A stretch of 64,000 bases of DNA from Alligator mississippiensis. Taxonomy: Eukaryota > Chordata > Crocodylia > Alligatoridae. Position 1 is the first letter of the stretch. Each line of letters starts with the position of its first letter. Under the pieces are notes generated by a model that made no database searches, had not been told where the DNA came from, and worked only from the letters and a program-made list of their open reading frames with translations. A program made the position numbers and the translations under genes. Where the stretch lies: assembly GCF_030867095.1 (NCBI RefSeq), contig NC_081828.1, forward strand, positions 51,623,434-51,687,433, in the 5' to 3' direction. Positions 12,291 to 22,400 of this stretch are shown piece after piece.

Positions 12291-13004
12291 ACGCCTACCT
12301 TTGCTGTATTTTTTCTGTGATCAAAAGGCTTCTGTCTCACTCATTCAAATCCTTTGGATTACACAATTACACACAGAATACAAATAAAGGGAAGAAGGAG
12401 CGCTTGGGAAGAGAATGAATAGATACCAAAAAAATTACTACAATGGCTTTTTAACAAGTCCCAAAGACCTTACTCGAGGGTAGGACAGCAAGAATAGAGG
12501 ATAGCAATATGGAATTCCATTTCTTTAATAAATATAAAATCTTCTCTAATGCAGTGCACTGTGCAGCCAGATAGCTGTTGTGAGCACTGGAGGTTCGTCT
12601 TCACACAAGTTACGAGGTATTCAAAAATACATGGTAAAAGTCAGGAGAAACTTTCCCTGCTGGAGGTCGGGCCACATCTATGATGTGCTGTAGTACAAAG
12701 TCTTTATGTCTAGTTTCAGCAGTTTTTGCTCTCTGTACTTGGTGTAAAGAGACCCACAGTAGTTGGTATGGTGCCTCTATGTCCATGCCGTCTAACAGAA
12801 CATAGTACCGTATTTGGAATTACACAAATAATGGTCCCTTACAGGGCAAGTGCCCAGACTTACAGCTCTCTCTCTCCCTGTGGCTCCCAGGAATTTCAGG
12901 TCTCTTCTAGATCCCAGTGCCCGATTCCTGCGTTGTGCTTTTCAGAAGAAACAGGAAGTCAGAAATAAAAAGCAACTCTACTGTGTACAAAGTTCAAAAC
13001 TTAC

Positions 13005-13214
13005 TTGTCTAAATGCAGCAATCTGGGGGGATTTCTCAGCAGAGGGTTGTTACACACACCCCTGCACTTCACTGCACTGCCAGCTTCCCGGAGACACTTT
13101 AGTTTTGACGTTAGAAATGTAAAATAGTCCTCTCAAATGCACACACCCGTCACTTCTGAATCCTTCCACTGTCAACGTGACAATGAACTTTGTACTGGCT
13201 CAGGTTGCCCGAGT
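13005..13214 (-). other. TOR1AIP2: Candidate non-coding exon 1 of TOR1AIP2
   Basis: On the minus strand a near-perfect donor CAA|GTAAGT lies at 13004, about 200 nt downstream of a ZNF143/THAP11-type promoter motif. The sequence between is moderately GC-rich for the neighbourhood and has no good reading frame. It would splice to the start exon at 10547. The transcription start is not visible directly. An alternative first exon inside the 18.3-19.5 kb CpG island is possible. Confidence 0.5.
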
Positions 13215-13237
13215 GGAATGCTGGGATGTGTAGTCCC
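13215..13237 (-). promoter_or_regulatory. ZNF143/THAP11 (SBS-type) promoter motif
   Basis: The minus strand reads ACTACACATCCCAGCATTCC, close to the known ACTACAANTCCCAGCATGC element found in housekeeping promoters. It sits at the upstream edge of the candidate TOR1AIP2 exon 1. This motif usually lies within about 100 bp of a transcription start. Confidence 0.6.
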
Positions 13238-13244
13238 TTTCACC

Positions 13245-13730
13245 CTCTCTGAATGCAGCTGCATTTCTCTTCATGAATAGATCAGCCAGTGGCATTGTTT
13301 CCCATGGTAAACATGTATTTTTAGGAAACAATAGCACAGCAGATTGGAACTATTTATAGCACTCTAGAATTTTATAAAGCATCCTTCAATCAACGTGTGT
13401 ACTAAACAAGTCCATAAGTTAAAAAACAGAACTACAGCAGAGGGAAAGCTTAAGAGATGTAAAAGAAGGGAGGAAAAAAAAGATGATTTATGACCATAAA
13501 AAGACTACAAATGCAAAATCTGTCACACCTCAGAGTATGGACTATGCATGCCATGGAGTCTGTCCCTCTGGGCTGTGAACCTGCTGAATCACTGCAACAT
13601 TATGGTAGCACCCCTTGCCTTCTGACCTGCCTCAGTGAGCTGTGAGCAGTGTTGCTGTTAAAGTCTTAAGAGACTGCCAAAAGGCAGATTGCTAGGCCAC
13701 CATCCACTGAAGACCTGGTCATGTTCCTGA
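13245..13730. other. Spacer upstream of TOR1AIP2
   Basis: AT-rich single-copy-looking sequence between the putative TOR1AIP2 promoter and the R2-like remnant. Nothing specific seen. Confidence 0.4.
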
Positions 13731-13734
13731 GCAC

Positions 13735-14660
13735 TTGGTTGGAAGGAGGTTTCAGGTGAGATGGTGGGGACCTTACCTCACTGTGGCCCACCCCTGTAAT
13801 GGCATATCATGCCTTGGGAACTGTATCTGCTGCTGCTGGTCATGGCTCAAAAATCAGTGGGAGCTGGAGGTTTTGGCACTCCAAGCCCCAACCTCCAACC
13901 AGATCACGGTCGGTGCCTTCATGGTGAGGATCAGCCTAAAGGGGTTCCTGGAACAGGCCATGGGGTGAAGTACATCAACAATTTGAAGGGGAAACTAAAC
14001 CATAGCAAAGTCTTCAAGGTTACCTTCAAATGGGATACCAGCAACCACTTTCTGCCTCAGGGAAACTTGGTTCACTTTACAGACAGGTGCTTCACCTATT
14101 CAGCTTACTTCAACTATTTCCATAACAGCACCTTCCATGGCAACTGGGACGAGGTGCTGGAGCTGCCACTTTGAGAACAAGCCTCTGCTCCATGTCCCAT
14201 GTGGCTGCAAATCGCACGCAAGAATATGGCAACTTTGCAACAATACCATACAGGACTGGCTGGTCCCAGTCATCTTGGTATCAGTAGGGACAAAAACCAC
14301 ATGGTCCCAGCCTGCAGCAGCCCACCGAGACTGGACATTGTCTTGTCATCACTAACGAAGATAGTAAGAAAATCCTGATTGTCGATGTGACCAGCCCCTT
14401 TAAAAACCAGTGGCAGGCTTTTGCTAAAACCTGGGAGTGAAAGCTGATGAAGTACAGCCTGAGACACTGGGAAGAAAGGGATACAATGTGATGGTGCAGG
14501 AGTTGAGCATCAATGTGTTTGGTGCATGGGATCCAAGCAATGATAGCATCCTGAGTGCCTGCAGAATACCTAGCACTACTTCAAGATGATGAGGCACTTT
14601 GTGGTCACCACCATCAGATGGTCAACGGCTGGCTATCATTGGTAGAAAGAGAACCAACAG
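13735..14660 (+). mobile_element. Remnant of an RLE-type (R2-like) LINE, C-terminal part
   Basis: Translated pieces in neighbouring frames give, in order: a Cys/His segment HVPCGCKSHARIWQLC followed by IQDWLVPVI, then DIVITNEDSKKILIVDV with TSPFKN, then a VFGAWDPSNDSIL segment. This order (CCHC-type knuckle, then the PD...D-K-type restriction-like endonuclease core, then GxWDPxN) is the C-terminal half of R2/R4-clade non-LTR retrotransposons, where the endonuclease lies after the reverse transcriptase. At least three frame changes and stop codons near 14445 and 14588 break it. The RT domain is not present. Family placement within RLE LINEs is inference. Confidence 0.75.
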
Positions 14661-15712
14661 AGGACATCAGCCAGAAGCAAAAGTGGGGAGCAAGACTACA
14701 AGAGACACCACCACTATACTGTATAGACTCTAATGAAAACCAAACACATTTCTGTTTGTACTTCACCCTGGGCAAATGTAGACTGCATGTTAAATGCAAT
14801 GCATCAGACTGTTCTGTCATCCTCCAGCAGTGTGTACCATTGTGCAGGGTCCCATATTTCTCATAGGTATACTGTACCACATAAAAGTTTCAGTTAACAT
14901 TCTCTCTGCCATTGGGGGACTGGAAAGGGAAAAGAAGCGTTTCTCTCATTGAACTGGTGCAGATTGAAAGAGGTGGGAAATCACTGATCTCTCTGCACAG
15001 TGGGATCCTGATCTTAGCTAGAGTGTTTTGTTGCTACCATAATACAAATAATCATCTGCTGTTATTTGTTATGTTGGAAGCATGTTAGAAAGATATTTTT
15101 CTCAACTCAGTGTCCATTTAGAAAATACAGGTTCTAGCCCTTTTCCTGTTGGCCTTTTTGATCACTTCATTAAATCAGCTTTGCTTATTAAAAAAAAAAG
15201 TTTAGGAACTGGTTTGAAAATTAGCTTCTATAAATGAAAATAGCAATATTCAACATACTACCTGTCCCTATAATAGTGATGTTGACAGAATTAGCCATAA
15301 GAACAAGCTACTCACAAGACACAGGAACTAAAAGGCTGGCCTAAAATTCCCAACCTCCTCTTAGCAAAAGGATCAGAGATGTGATCTGATACTGTCTAGA
15401 AAACTGGAAGTATACTGCACAGGGTGAGCCATATTTAAGGAAATGTTTAAGTTCTTATAAGTTTCTTCTTCAAAGTTACTGAAACATGTCATCTAGTTCC
15501 TACTGTGTGAACATTCCCTTAATCCATGTTCACTAACAGAATATAAATGCTGCAGGATGCATGATGATGATAAAGCCAGAAGGAATCATTATGATGAGTG
15601 AGACTAACCCCTGCGCATAATGCAAGCCAAGGGATTTTATACTAGCAAGTCCTTCACTGCAGGGACTTATTCCTCTCTGCGCTCACTCCTGGCCTGGCTG
15701 GAAGGTGCACAC
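14661..15712. other. Spacer between LINE remnant and hAT-like element
   Basis: Low-complexity-poor AT-rich sequence, possibly including the decayed 3' end of the LINE up to about 14870. No gene or repeat boundary seen. Confidence 0.4.
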
Positions 15713-18017
15713 TAGGGCTGTGTGAAATTTTGCTGCCCGTTTTGTTTCAACGCTGTTTCAAGCCATTTCGACCTCGAAACAGCAAAGTCAAAACAGAACA
15801 GGCAGGGCTGAAACAGGGTCGAAACAAAACAGGGCAGGTCAAAACGTTTGGAAAAATTCAAAACGTTTCGAGTTTGGACCAGGAAGCTGGGCTATGGGCT
15901 TACCTTCAATGGCTTGGCTTGCTTCCCTGCGGGGAAAGAGAAAGTAAAGTAAGGGGATGGAGGGGGAGAGGTGAGTGGGAAGGAGTGCTGTCATTATTGA
16001 CATGTGTAACTGGCCAGTGCCTGTCACCCTTCTCTGAGGTCCTTTCCAACCCCATTGCTCTGGGGGAGGGACAGAAAAACTGCATAAAAGGCAGCATTTT
16101 TTGGACCTGCTCCTGCTTTCTGCCTTGGGTGACTTATTGAGCTGTCTATTCTAGCAGCTCACTGTCAGACCACTAGGGCTAGCAGCACTGATTTTCTAAA
16201 GGGTTCCCTGCTTGTTACTGTAGCGAGAGGGATTTCAGAATACCTTTTTCTTGTAGGTGCTTTTATTATTGTATTCATTGATTTATTCTTTTGAATTTTA
16301 TACTTATATTGGATAGGGTTACTATAGAACCTATTCTATATAGGAATTTACTATATATATTTGTTTTTATACGGACATTCTTTGCACCATACCAACGCTA
16401 TTGAATTTATATCCACAGACATATATATTTCTACCATGTTCATAAATCTCTTGCCTGCACCAGTAGTACAGATTTGAGTTTATATAGGAACACAAATACA
16501 TTTATATATTTCTTGAAAAGGAAGTCCTGAAACACCTCATGAAGAGTGGTAGAAAGGCAAGTGGCAACACTGGCCAGCCTTCAGGGAGGGGTGGAAGAGG
16601 GAGAGCTGTAAGTCCCCCCTACCCCTCACCAAACTGAGACGCAGCCTCTTTCCTCCAGCTGAAAGGGATGAGGCCGCTAAAAGCAGCAAGGAGAGGGGAG
16701 TGGTGCCACTGCCACTGCCCCGCCCAAGACTGCATCCCCTCCACGCTCAGCAGCCATAACCGCACCCCACCATGACCACAACCAGCAGCACCAGCACCAT
16801 CGCAGCAGTCTACTCCACCCCTATGTCACTTCCCATGCTGAGCCTTCCAGTGCCAGAAGAAGAGCTGGCGCTGGATCTGGATCTCAGTGCCCTAGCAAGG
16901 GAAATTCTGGGGAAGGAGGGGGAATCAGCTGAGTTTGTGCTTGGAATTCTGGCACACTGCAACCTGCTGGACATCTGACACCCTAGGTACCTCTGCACTT
17001 TTACATCCCCCTTTCCACCTCACCCTTTCCCTCACCCTCACGCCTCCATTTCCATTTTCACTGACTGCCTTTCTTGCCTGCATTGCGTGCCAGGCCAGCC
17101 TCTGGCTTCTTTACTATTCCTTCCATCCAGGACCAAGAGACACACCAACCGCAGGTACTTCCTCAGCCTGACAAAGGGTTTTTCAACCTGAAAGCTTCCT
17201 AAGAGATATTTCTCTATTCCTTTTTTTTTCATAAAGAACATACAAACATAAAAACACAGGATAAGCCATCACACACACCACGAGTAACATATATCCAACA
17301 CAACATCTTTACTTCTTGCTGTCAATTCCTTTACAAGAAAGGCTCTGTGACAGTTGTTTGGCTACTTTAGATGCTGCTGGTGCTATTGCTGTTGAGCCAG
17401 CTACGTTTTCACCTGCCATCATTTACTGTGGTAGACTGGACTGAGGCTGTAGGGGAGGAGGACTCACTGGGGCACACTGCTGTGTCGTGCAGAGGCCCCA
17501 GTGCCAGGAAGGGCGCACCTGAACACACAGAGTCACCCACCCATGTCATGAGTTTTGCCTGTCACCAGCCAGAGGTGTAGGGCCCCAGAACCCAGAGTGC
17601 CGCTGCACCTCTCATTGAGACCTGGTAGGCTTCATTACTTCAGCAGGGGCTAGCAAGCCTGCAGTTTTGACCCCGCTGTGGCTTCACACATACAAGTGAT
17701 AGGACTTTTGCTCTCAAGACTTTGGGGTGCAGTTTCTTTGAACCCCCCTACATCTATCTCCTTGAAGCTTGGCAGGCTTCATGCCCTCGTAAGGGGCTAT
17801 CATTCCTGCAAGTTTCATCTAAATCAGGCCAGAAATGACAAAGTTATAGCCTGTTTTGACCTTCCCCATTATATCCTACGGGGGAAATGTCAAAACAGGT
17901 TCGAAATGTAGAAATGTTTCCACAGAACGATACGGAACAGCCGTTTCGACTCGAAACAAAACGCTGTTCCGTCGAACCGTTGGTCGAAACAGAATGCTTC
18001 CGTTTCGCGCAGACCTA
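15713..18017. mobile_element. 2.3-kb hAT-like element, longer relative of 10958-12290
   Basis: Left end TAGGGCTGTGTGAAATTTTG, inverted right end TAGGTCTGCGCGAAACGGAA. The flanking octamers GTGCACAC and ACGCACGC differ only by transitions, consistent with an old 8-bp duplication. The terminal zones again consist of TTTCGAC/GTCGAAAC words. The interior has a GC-rich part (16540-17180) with a 68-codon frame at 16772-16978 containing the acidic stretch PVPEEELALDLDLSALAREI. I cannot assign that frame to a known transposase domain. Confidence 0.7.
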
Positions 18018-18319
18018 ACGCACGCTGCTCCTTTATCTTCGATCTGCTACCAAAGGTCACAAGAGCAATATTGTGCTACTTGTCTTCAGCAGAGCAGGGT
18101 GAGGGAAGAGTTAGGGCCAGATCCAAGTACTGTCTGTAAAACATCTCTGAATGGTAGGAGGAGGCTGTAAAGGAAATCCTTTTCCGACCTTCTTGAGCCC
18201 ATGAAAAACTGTTACCGTCAGAGAGCGCTTGCTTCTTTTTGTGACTTTGTCCAATTTAGGCTTAAAACTTAGGCACGTTGCTGTTTTTTTCAGGAACTTG
18301 AGCTGGCTGGAATAAGATC

Positions 18320-19480
18320 ATGCTTAGCCTCTCGGAAACCACGGGGCAACATGGCGGGGGCACAGGCGGCACAAGCTCGTCCTGCCGCCTCAGAGGCGAA
18401 AGCCCGTCCGGCCCCCGCCGCCCAACTGGTCCGGTAGGACCTGCCTCATGCCAAGGGTCCGCTCTGGGCTGCTCCACGTCGCGCCCGGGAGGCTGTTTTC
18501 ACTGCGCCCGCTGGAGGGCGGCCTCGCCCGGGCCGGGCTCTCCCAGCTCTGCTCCTCGCTGCTCCGAGCCGGGGGCGGCGCCGCAGCCGCTGCCCGTCAC
18601 AAGCGGCGCCGGTAAGCAGCGGCTGCAGACGCGGCGTCGGCCCGGACTGCGCGCACCCCGGCGGCCGCAGGGAGGGGAGAGGGAGACGAACCCGGACCGG
18701 ATCAGGCCCGAAGCCATGTCACTCGCCCACGCTACGCCGCGGGCCCCGCTGAGGCCGTGCTGCGCCGCCGAGCCGAGGGCCCCACAAGATGGCGGCCCCG
18801 AGCCAGGCGCGGCCGAGCCGGGGGATGCTAGCACTTCCGGCCCCAAGCACAGCGGAGCGGAAGTGCGCGTTCTGGCCCCGCCCTCGGCGGGACGAACAGG
18901 GCGGGACTACGGCTCCTTGGAAACGGAAACGGAGGCGGCGGCGATGGCGGCTGGTGTGGGCTACGAGTTGCGCTCGCGGCAGCGGCCCCCGGCGGGGGAG
19001 ACGCCGGCGGGACGTTGGGCGGGAGACGGGGCCTCGGGCAGGGCGAGGCCGTCGAACACCGCGCCCCGGCGCGGGATGCCTGACGCGCCGGCAGGTGAGC
19101 TGGAGGGCCCTGGGGCGGGGGCTGGTCCGGCCCCTCGCTGCGGCTACGCTCAGCCCCGTGCCCAGGGCAGGTGGCTGTGGCTGCCCTTCCCGCTTGCGCA
19201 GGGAGGCCCCTTCCCTTCCCTTCCGGTGCGGCGGCACCAGCCCCTCCGCTAGCAGGGAAATGCCCGAGGCGCCGCCCGCCCCGAGCCGCGGGAGCCATTG
19301 TGATGGCAGCACCTGCCCCGCTGCCGCCCCCACGGCTGCGGCTCTGCCCCCAGGAGGCGGCTCTTCGCGGAGGGCGGGTCGGCAGCTCGTGGCCCGCCGG
19401 CGGGGTGGTAGGGAAGGCTGCGAGAGAGGCCCCCCGCCTGGTGCCCGATGCCACAAGGAGCTTCCTGTGGGGTCGCTGCT
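18320..19480. promoter_or_regulatory. TOR1AIP1: CpG island at the TOR1AIP1 promoter
   Basis: Very CpG-dense sequence spanning the first exon. Visible promoter motifs include a YY1-type CAAGATGGCGGC at 18785-18796, ETS-type CACTTCCGGC at 18831-18840 and GCGGAAGTG at 18857-18865, and GGGCGGG at 18898-18904. These cluster within 160 bp upstream of the start codon, so the transcription start is probably at about 18850-18940. A plus-strand donor (CCG|GTAAGC, about 18611) could define an alternative upstream exon. The 280- and 310-codon frames here are CpG artefacts. Confidence 0.85.
18944..19094 (+). CDS. TOR1AIP1: TOR1AIP1 exon 1 (coding part)
   Basis: ATG at 18944 in context GGCGATGG, followed by [18 protein letters not shown]. 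The donor CCGGCAG|GTGAGC is at 19095. The LRSRQR motif identifies the gene as LAP1 rather than LULL1. The exon ends in phase 1. The last part ([13 protein letters not shown]) is basic, as expected for a chromatin- and lamin-facing tail. A 3' continuation into the intron stays open only because of high GC content. Confidence 0.85.
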
Positions 19481-22400
19481 AAAAATCTCTAGGGAGGTTT
19501 CATGGACTGGAGTCTCCTGAACTAGGGTAGCTTCCCCCCCCCCCCCCGGGGGTGTTCCCAACTGTGTTAGGTGCTAGTCCACCCAGCAAGGTGGTAGAGC
19601 GGGTACTGCATCACTAGAGGTGCAAATTGGGGCTTGGCTGAGCTGCAAATGGTTTCCCAGCCATTGTGGGTGGGTGGTCGGCAGTGGGCAGGTATGAAGG
19701 GAATCATCCACTTGCTCTCTTTTCTTGTCAGCCACCGAGCTGGTGTGCCACAACTGATCTGTCCCCCGCCCCTTCCCTCCCTACTCCCCCTTCTACCACA
19801 ACAGACTTACCAGCTGCACACAGCTCTTCTCCTTGCCTACATTTATCTGCCACAGTATCAGGCACATCAGGCCGGTTTCTGATACAGTCGATTTTCTTTA
19901 TATCGGTGCTGATCCGATATTGGACTGACGTATCATGCACCTCTAGCCAAGAGCGTTCTGCTACTTACTACCTTCTGCAAAGAAATTGCCTTCCTCCAAG
20001 CTTCTATGTAGCAAGACCTCTGGTTTCACAGTTCCCTGAAGTTTAGTTATTCCGTGATGGTTAGGATAGTTTCATCTGTGCTTAGTAGAGTGGAGTTACC
20101 CTGGGGTTTGTCTTTTTATTATTATTATTCTTGCCCTCTTTTACAAGACTGGGGGTTTTGCAAGGGGTTTGGGTGTGAGGAAATTAATTTCTTAATCCAC
20201 TAATGATGTAAAGGGAAATTGACAATCCACAGATTATGATCACTGATGCTTTAGGGTTGAGTTGGGGGGCAAATTTGGTGTATGATTAAACATGGCGCAT
20301 TCACAGAAATCACTCTCACATGGTGAACGAAAGGATAGGATTTGGAGTTTTTCTTGGATCGTATTGCTCATTCAGGATTGAATCCTACCTGTTTGCTTTT
20401 TTTTACTTTAGGCAAAGGCTTATTTTGACTTCTACATCCAAAATACAGACCTCTAGCACTTGAATTAATGGGCATCCTCTTCGTGGAATATCCATTACAG
20501 AGGGATGAGGGATGCTTTGCCAATGGCATTCAAACTTACTTCCCAGAAAGCTGGGAAACTTTGGGTCCTGGGGATCCTGGGATCATTTTCAGGGTCTAGA
20601 TTCGATTGTGTCATAGTAGTTATAGATGCCTGTGCTCCTGTCCACCATACTTGTTTGCCTTTTTTTATACACAGCCTATTCTATTCCCACTCCCCTTCCT
20701 CTTGGCTTCTGCTGGTACCTTGCTCCTTTGCCCTAGATATACCATTCACTTTGTCCTCCCCGTCCCACAAATCTCAAGCATATGAACAAACTGCTTGAGG
20801 GTCTGGTGTGCCTGCAGTGGGGGAGGGAGTAGTTTAATAGTATTCTTGAAGGAATGGAATGGAATGGAATGGAATGGAATGGAATGGAATGGAATGGAAT
20901 GGAATGGAATGGAATGGAGGGCTGAAGTGGTTGGGAGAAAGAAATGATGGCATGGTGCTTGAGCTTGTTATGCATTTAACACATTCTTTGTTTTAGGGAG
21001 TGAATATCCCTTTGTCAAATTGACTCGACCCAGCATAAGAAGTTTTCAAAGGGAAGGTAAGTAGTGATTTCTACACCCAGTGGAGGAGCTTTTCACTCCT
21101 TGCAGTCTAATACTATTGAAACAGATTTCTAGGGAGTATAGATCAGTGGTGAAAGCAGGGAGTAGGAACTGGGGGATGGCCTTGGTTCCCTTTCCAGTTT
21201 TACCATTGATTTGTTGTATAATGTTGGGCACTTAATCTTGCACCTCATATGTTTACCTTTCAAAAGGGGAACAGTGCTCTGGTATCTTGTAAGAATTTTT
21301 GAAGATTGATTGATTCTCCCAGCAAGGATGCTGTTGGGGGTGTCATCATGCAGTGTTAGCACTGTTAAGTGTGCAAAGAATGTTTTCAAGATAAACTCAT
21401 AGATTTCAATAGGAATACATGGATTTACAAACCTTCTGACCTGTTGCAAGCTGAGTTGTTTTTTTTTGTGTGAAAACTAAGAGATGGCATTTTCAGAGGG
21501 GTGTCATGAGTCTTAAAAGGGGTGTCTTAAGTTTGATGAGGGGTGCTACTAGTATGTAGCACTCTGAAATTAACAAATAAAGGGGTCTGTAGAAGTGTAT
21601 GTGTTCTATCAAGTGCATGAGATTGTAGCAGTACTTGGCTGAAGGTATGAAAGAAGGGTTGTGAGTGAATCTGCTTGTGTTTCTTGGTTTTGGAGAAAAG
21701 GTACGGTGACTAAATATGATGACAATATCTATCTAAACAAACTAGGAAAAATGAAGTAAGAAACCCACTTACCTGGCATGAACTGAATCACATGTGGAGC
21801 TTGTGAAAAGACCACTTCCACTCTATTCGTTGTATACAGTTACTTTTTGTGTGATAGGACTGCCTTCTCTGCATCTAGAAGCATAGACTTGTACTAGCTG
21901 CATGATACTGAATGTGATGTGTTTGTGTTTTTACTTCATTTGCCACATCCCTTGTTTCTTTCTAAAAAGACATATTGCAAAACTACCCTTTGGAGAGTTA
22001 GACAGGAAGCTATGTCTGTAATGTATAAGTGGTTGTGGAGTCATAGCTTTTGTCCTGAGAAATGTATTGGTCGCTGCAGTAGAGAGAACTACACATGTGA
22101 ATGTAACCACTTAATTTCCTTCCTTTTTTTTACGGCTGTGTTAATCATGTTAGTGTTCCTTGCCTTACAGAATATGCTCTCTTCAGTGAAAACAGAGATT
22201 CCAAAACGTGTGAATCAGGTTGGTTTAAGTTTAACGCATTCTAGTTTGCTTACTACTGAATCTCGTTTGTTACTGCGGTAGTGTCAGGCCTTGAGAACAA
22301 AATGTTGTTGCTGGCTGGACTTTGGCTGTTGTGTGAAGAATGCCAAGAGGTTGGCTGTTCCAAGTGGATACTGTTGATGATGTTAGTGGAATTACTTTTT

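Larger units (their letters stand above)
19095..20996. other. TOR1AIP1 intron 1
   Basis: The first 400 bp are the downstream half of the CpG island. A run of 14 C residues lies at 19534-19547. A hAT-like copy (19615-19945) and the GGAAT array (20851-20918) follow. No further exon seen. Confidence 0.5.

Noticed and set aside
3105-18300. The IFRG15 alternative exon of TOR1AIP2 known from mammals
   Set aside because: I looked on the minus strand for its Cys-rich start and the roughly 131-codon frame and saw nothing resembling it.
18320-19561. Long open frames on both strands (up to 310 codons) in the CpG island
   Set aside because: They overlap each other in several frames, consist of Arg/Pro/Ala/Gly-rich translation typical of GC-rich DNA, and only the 50-codon segment from 18944 has a family match.
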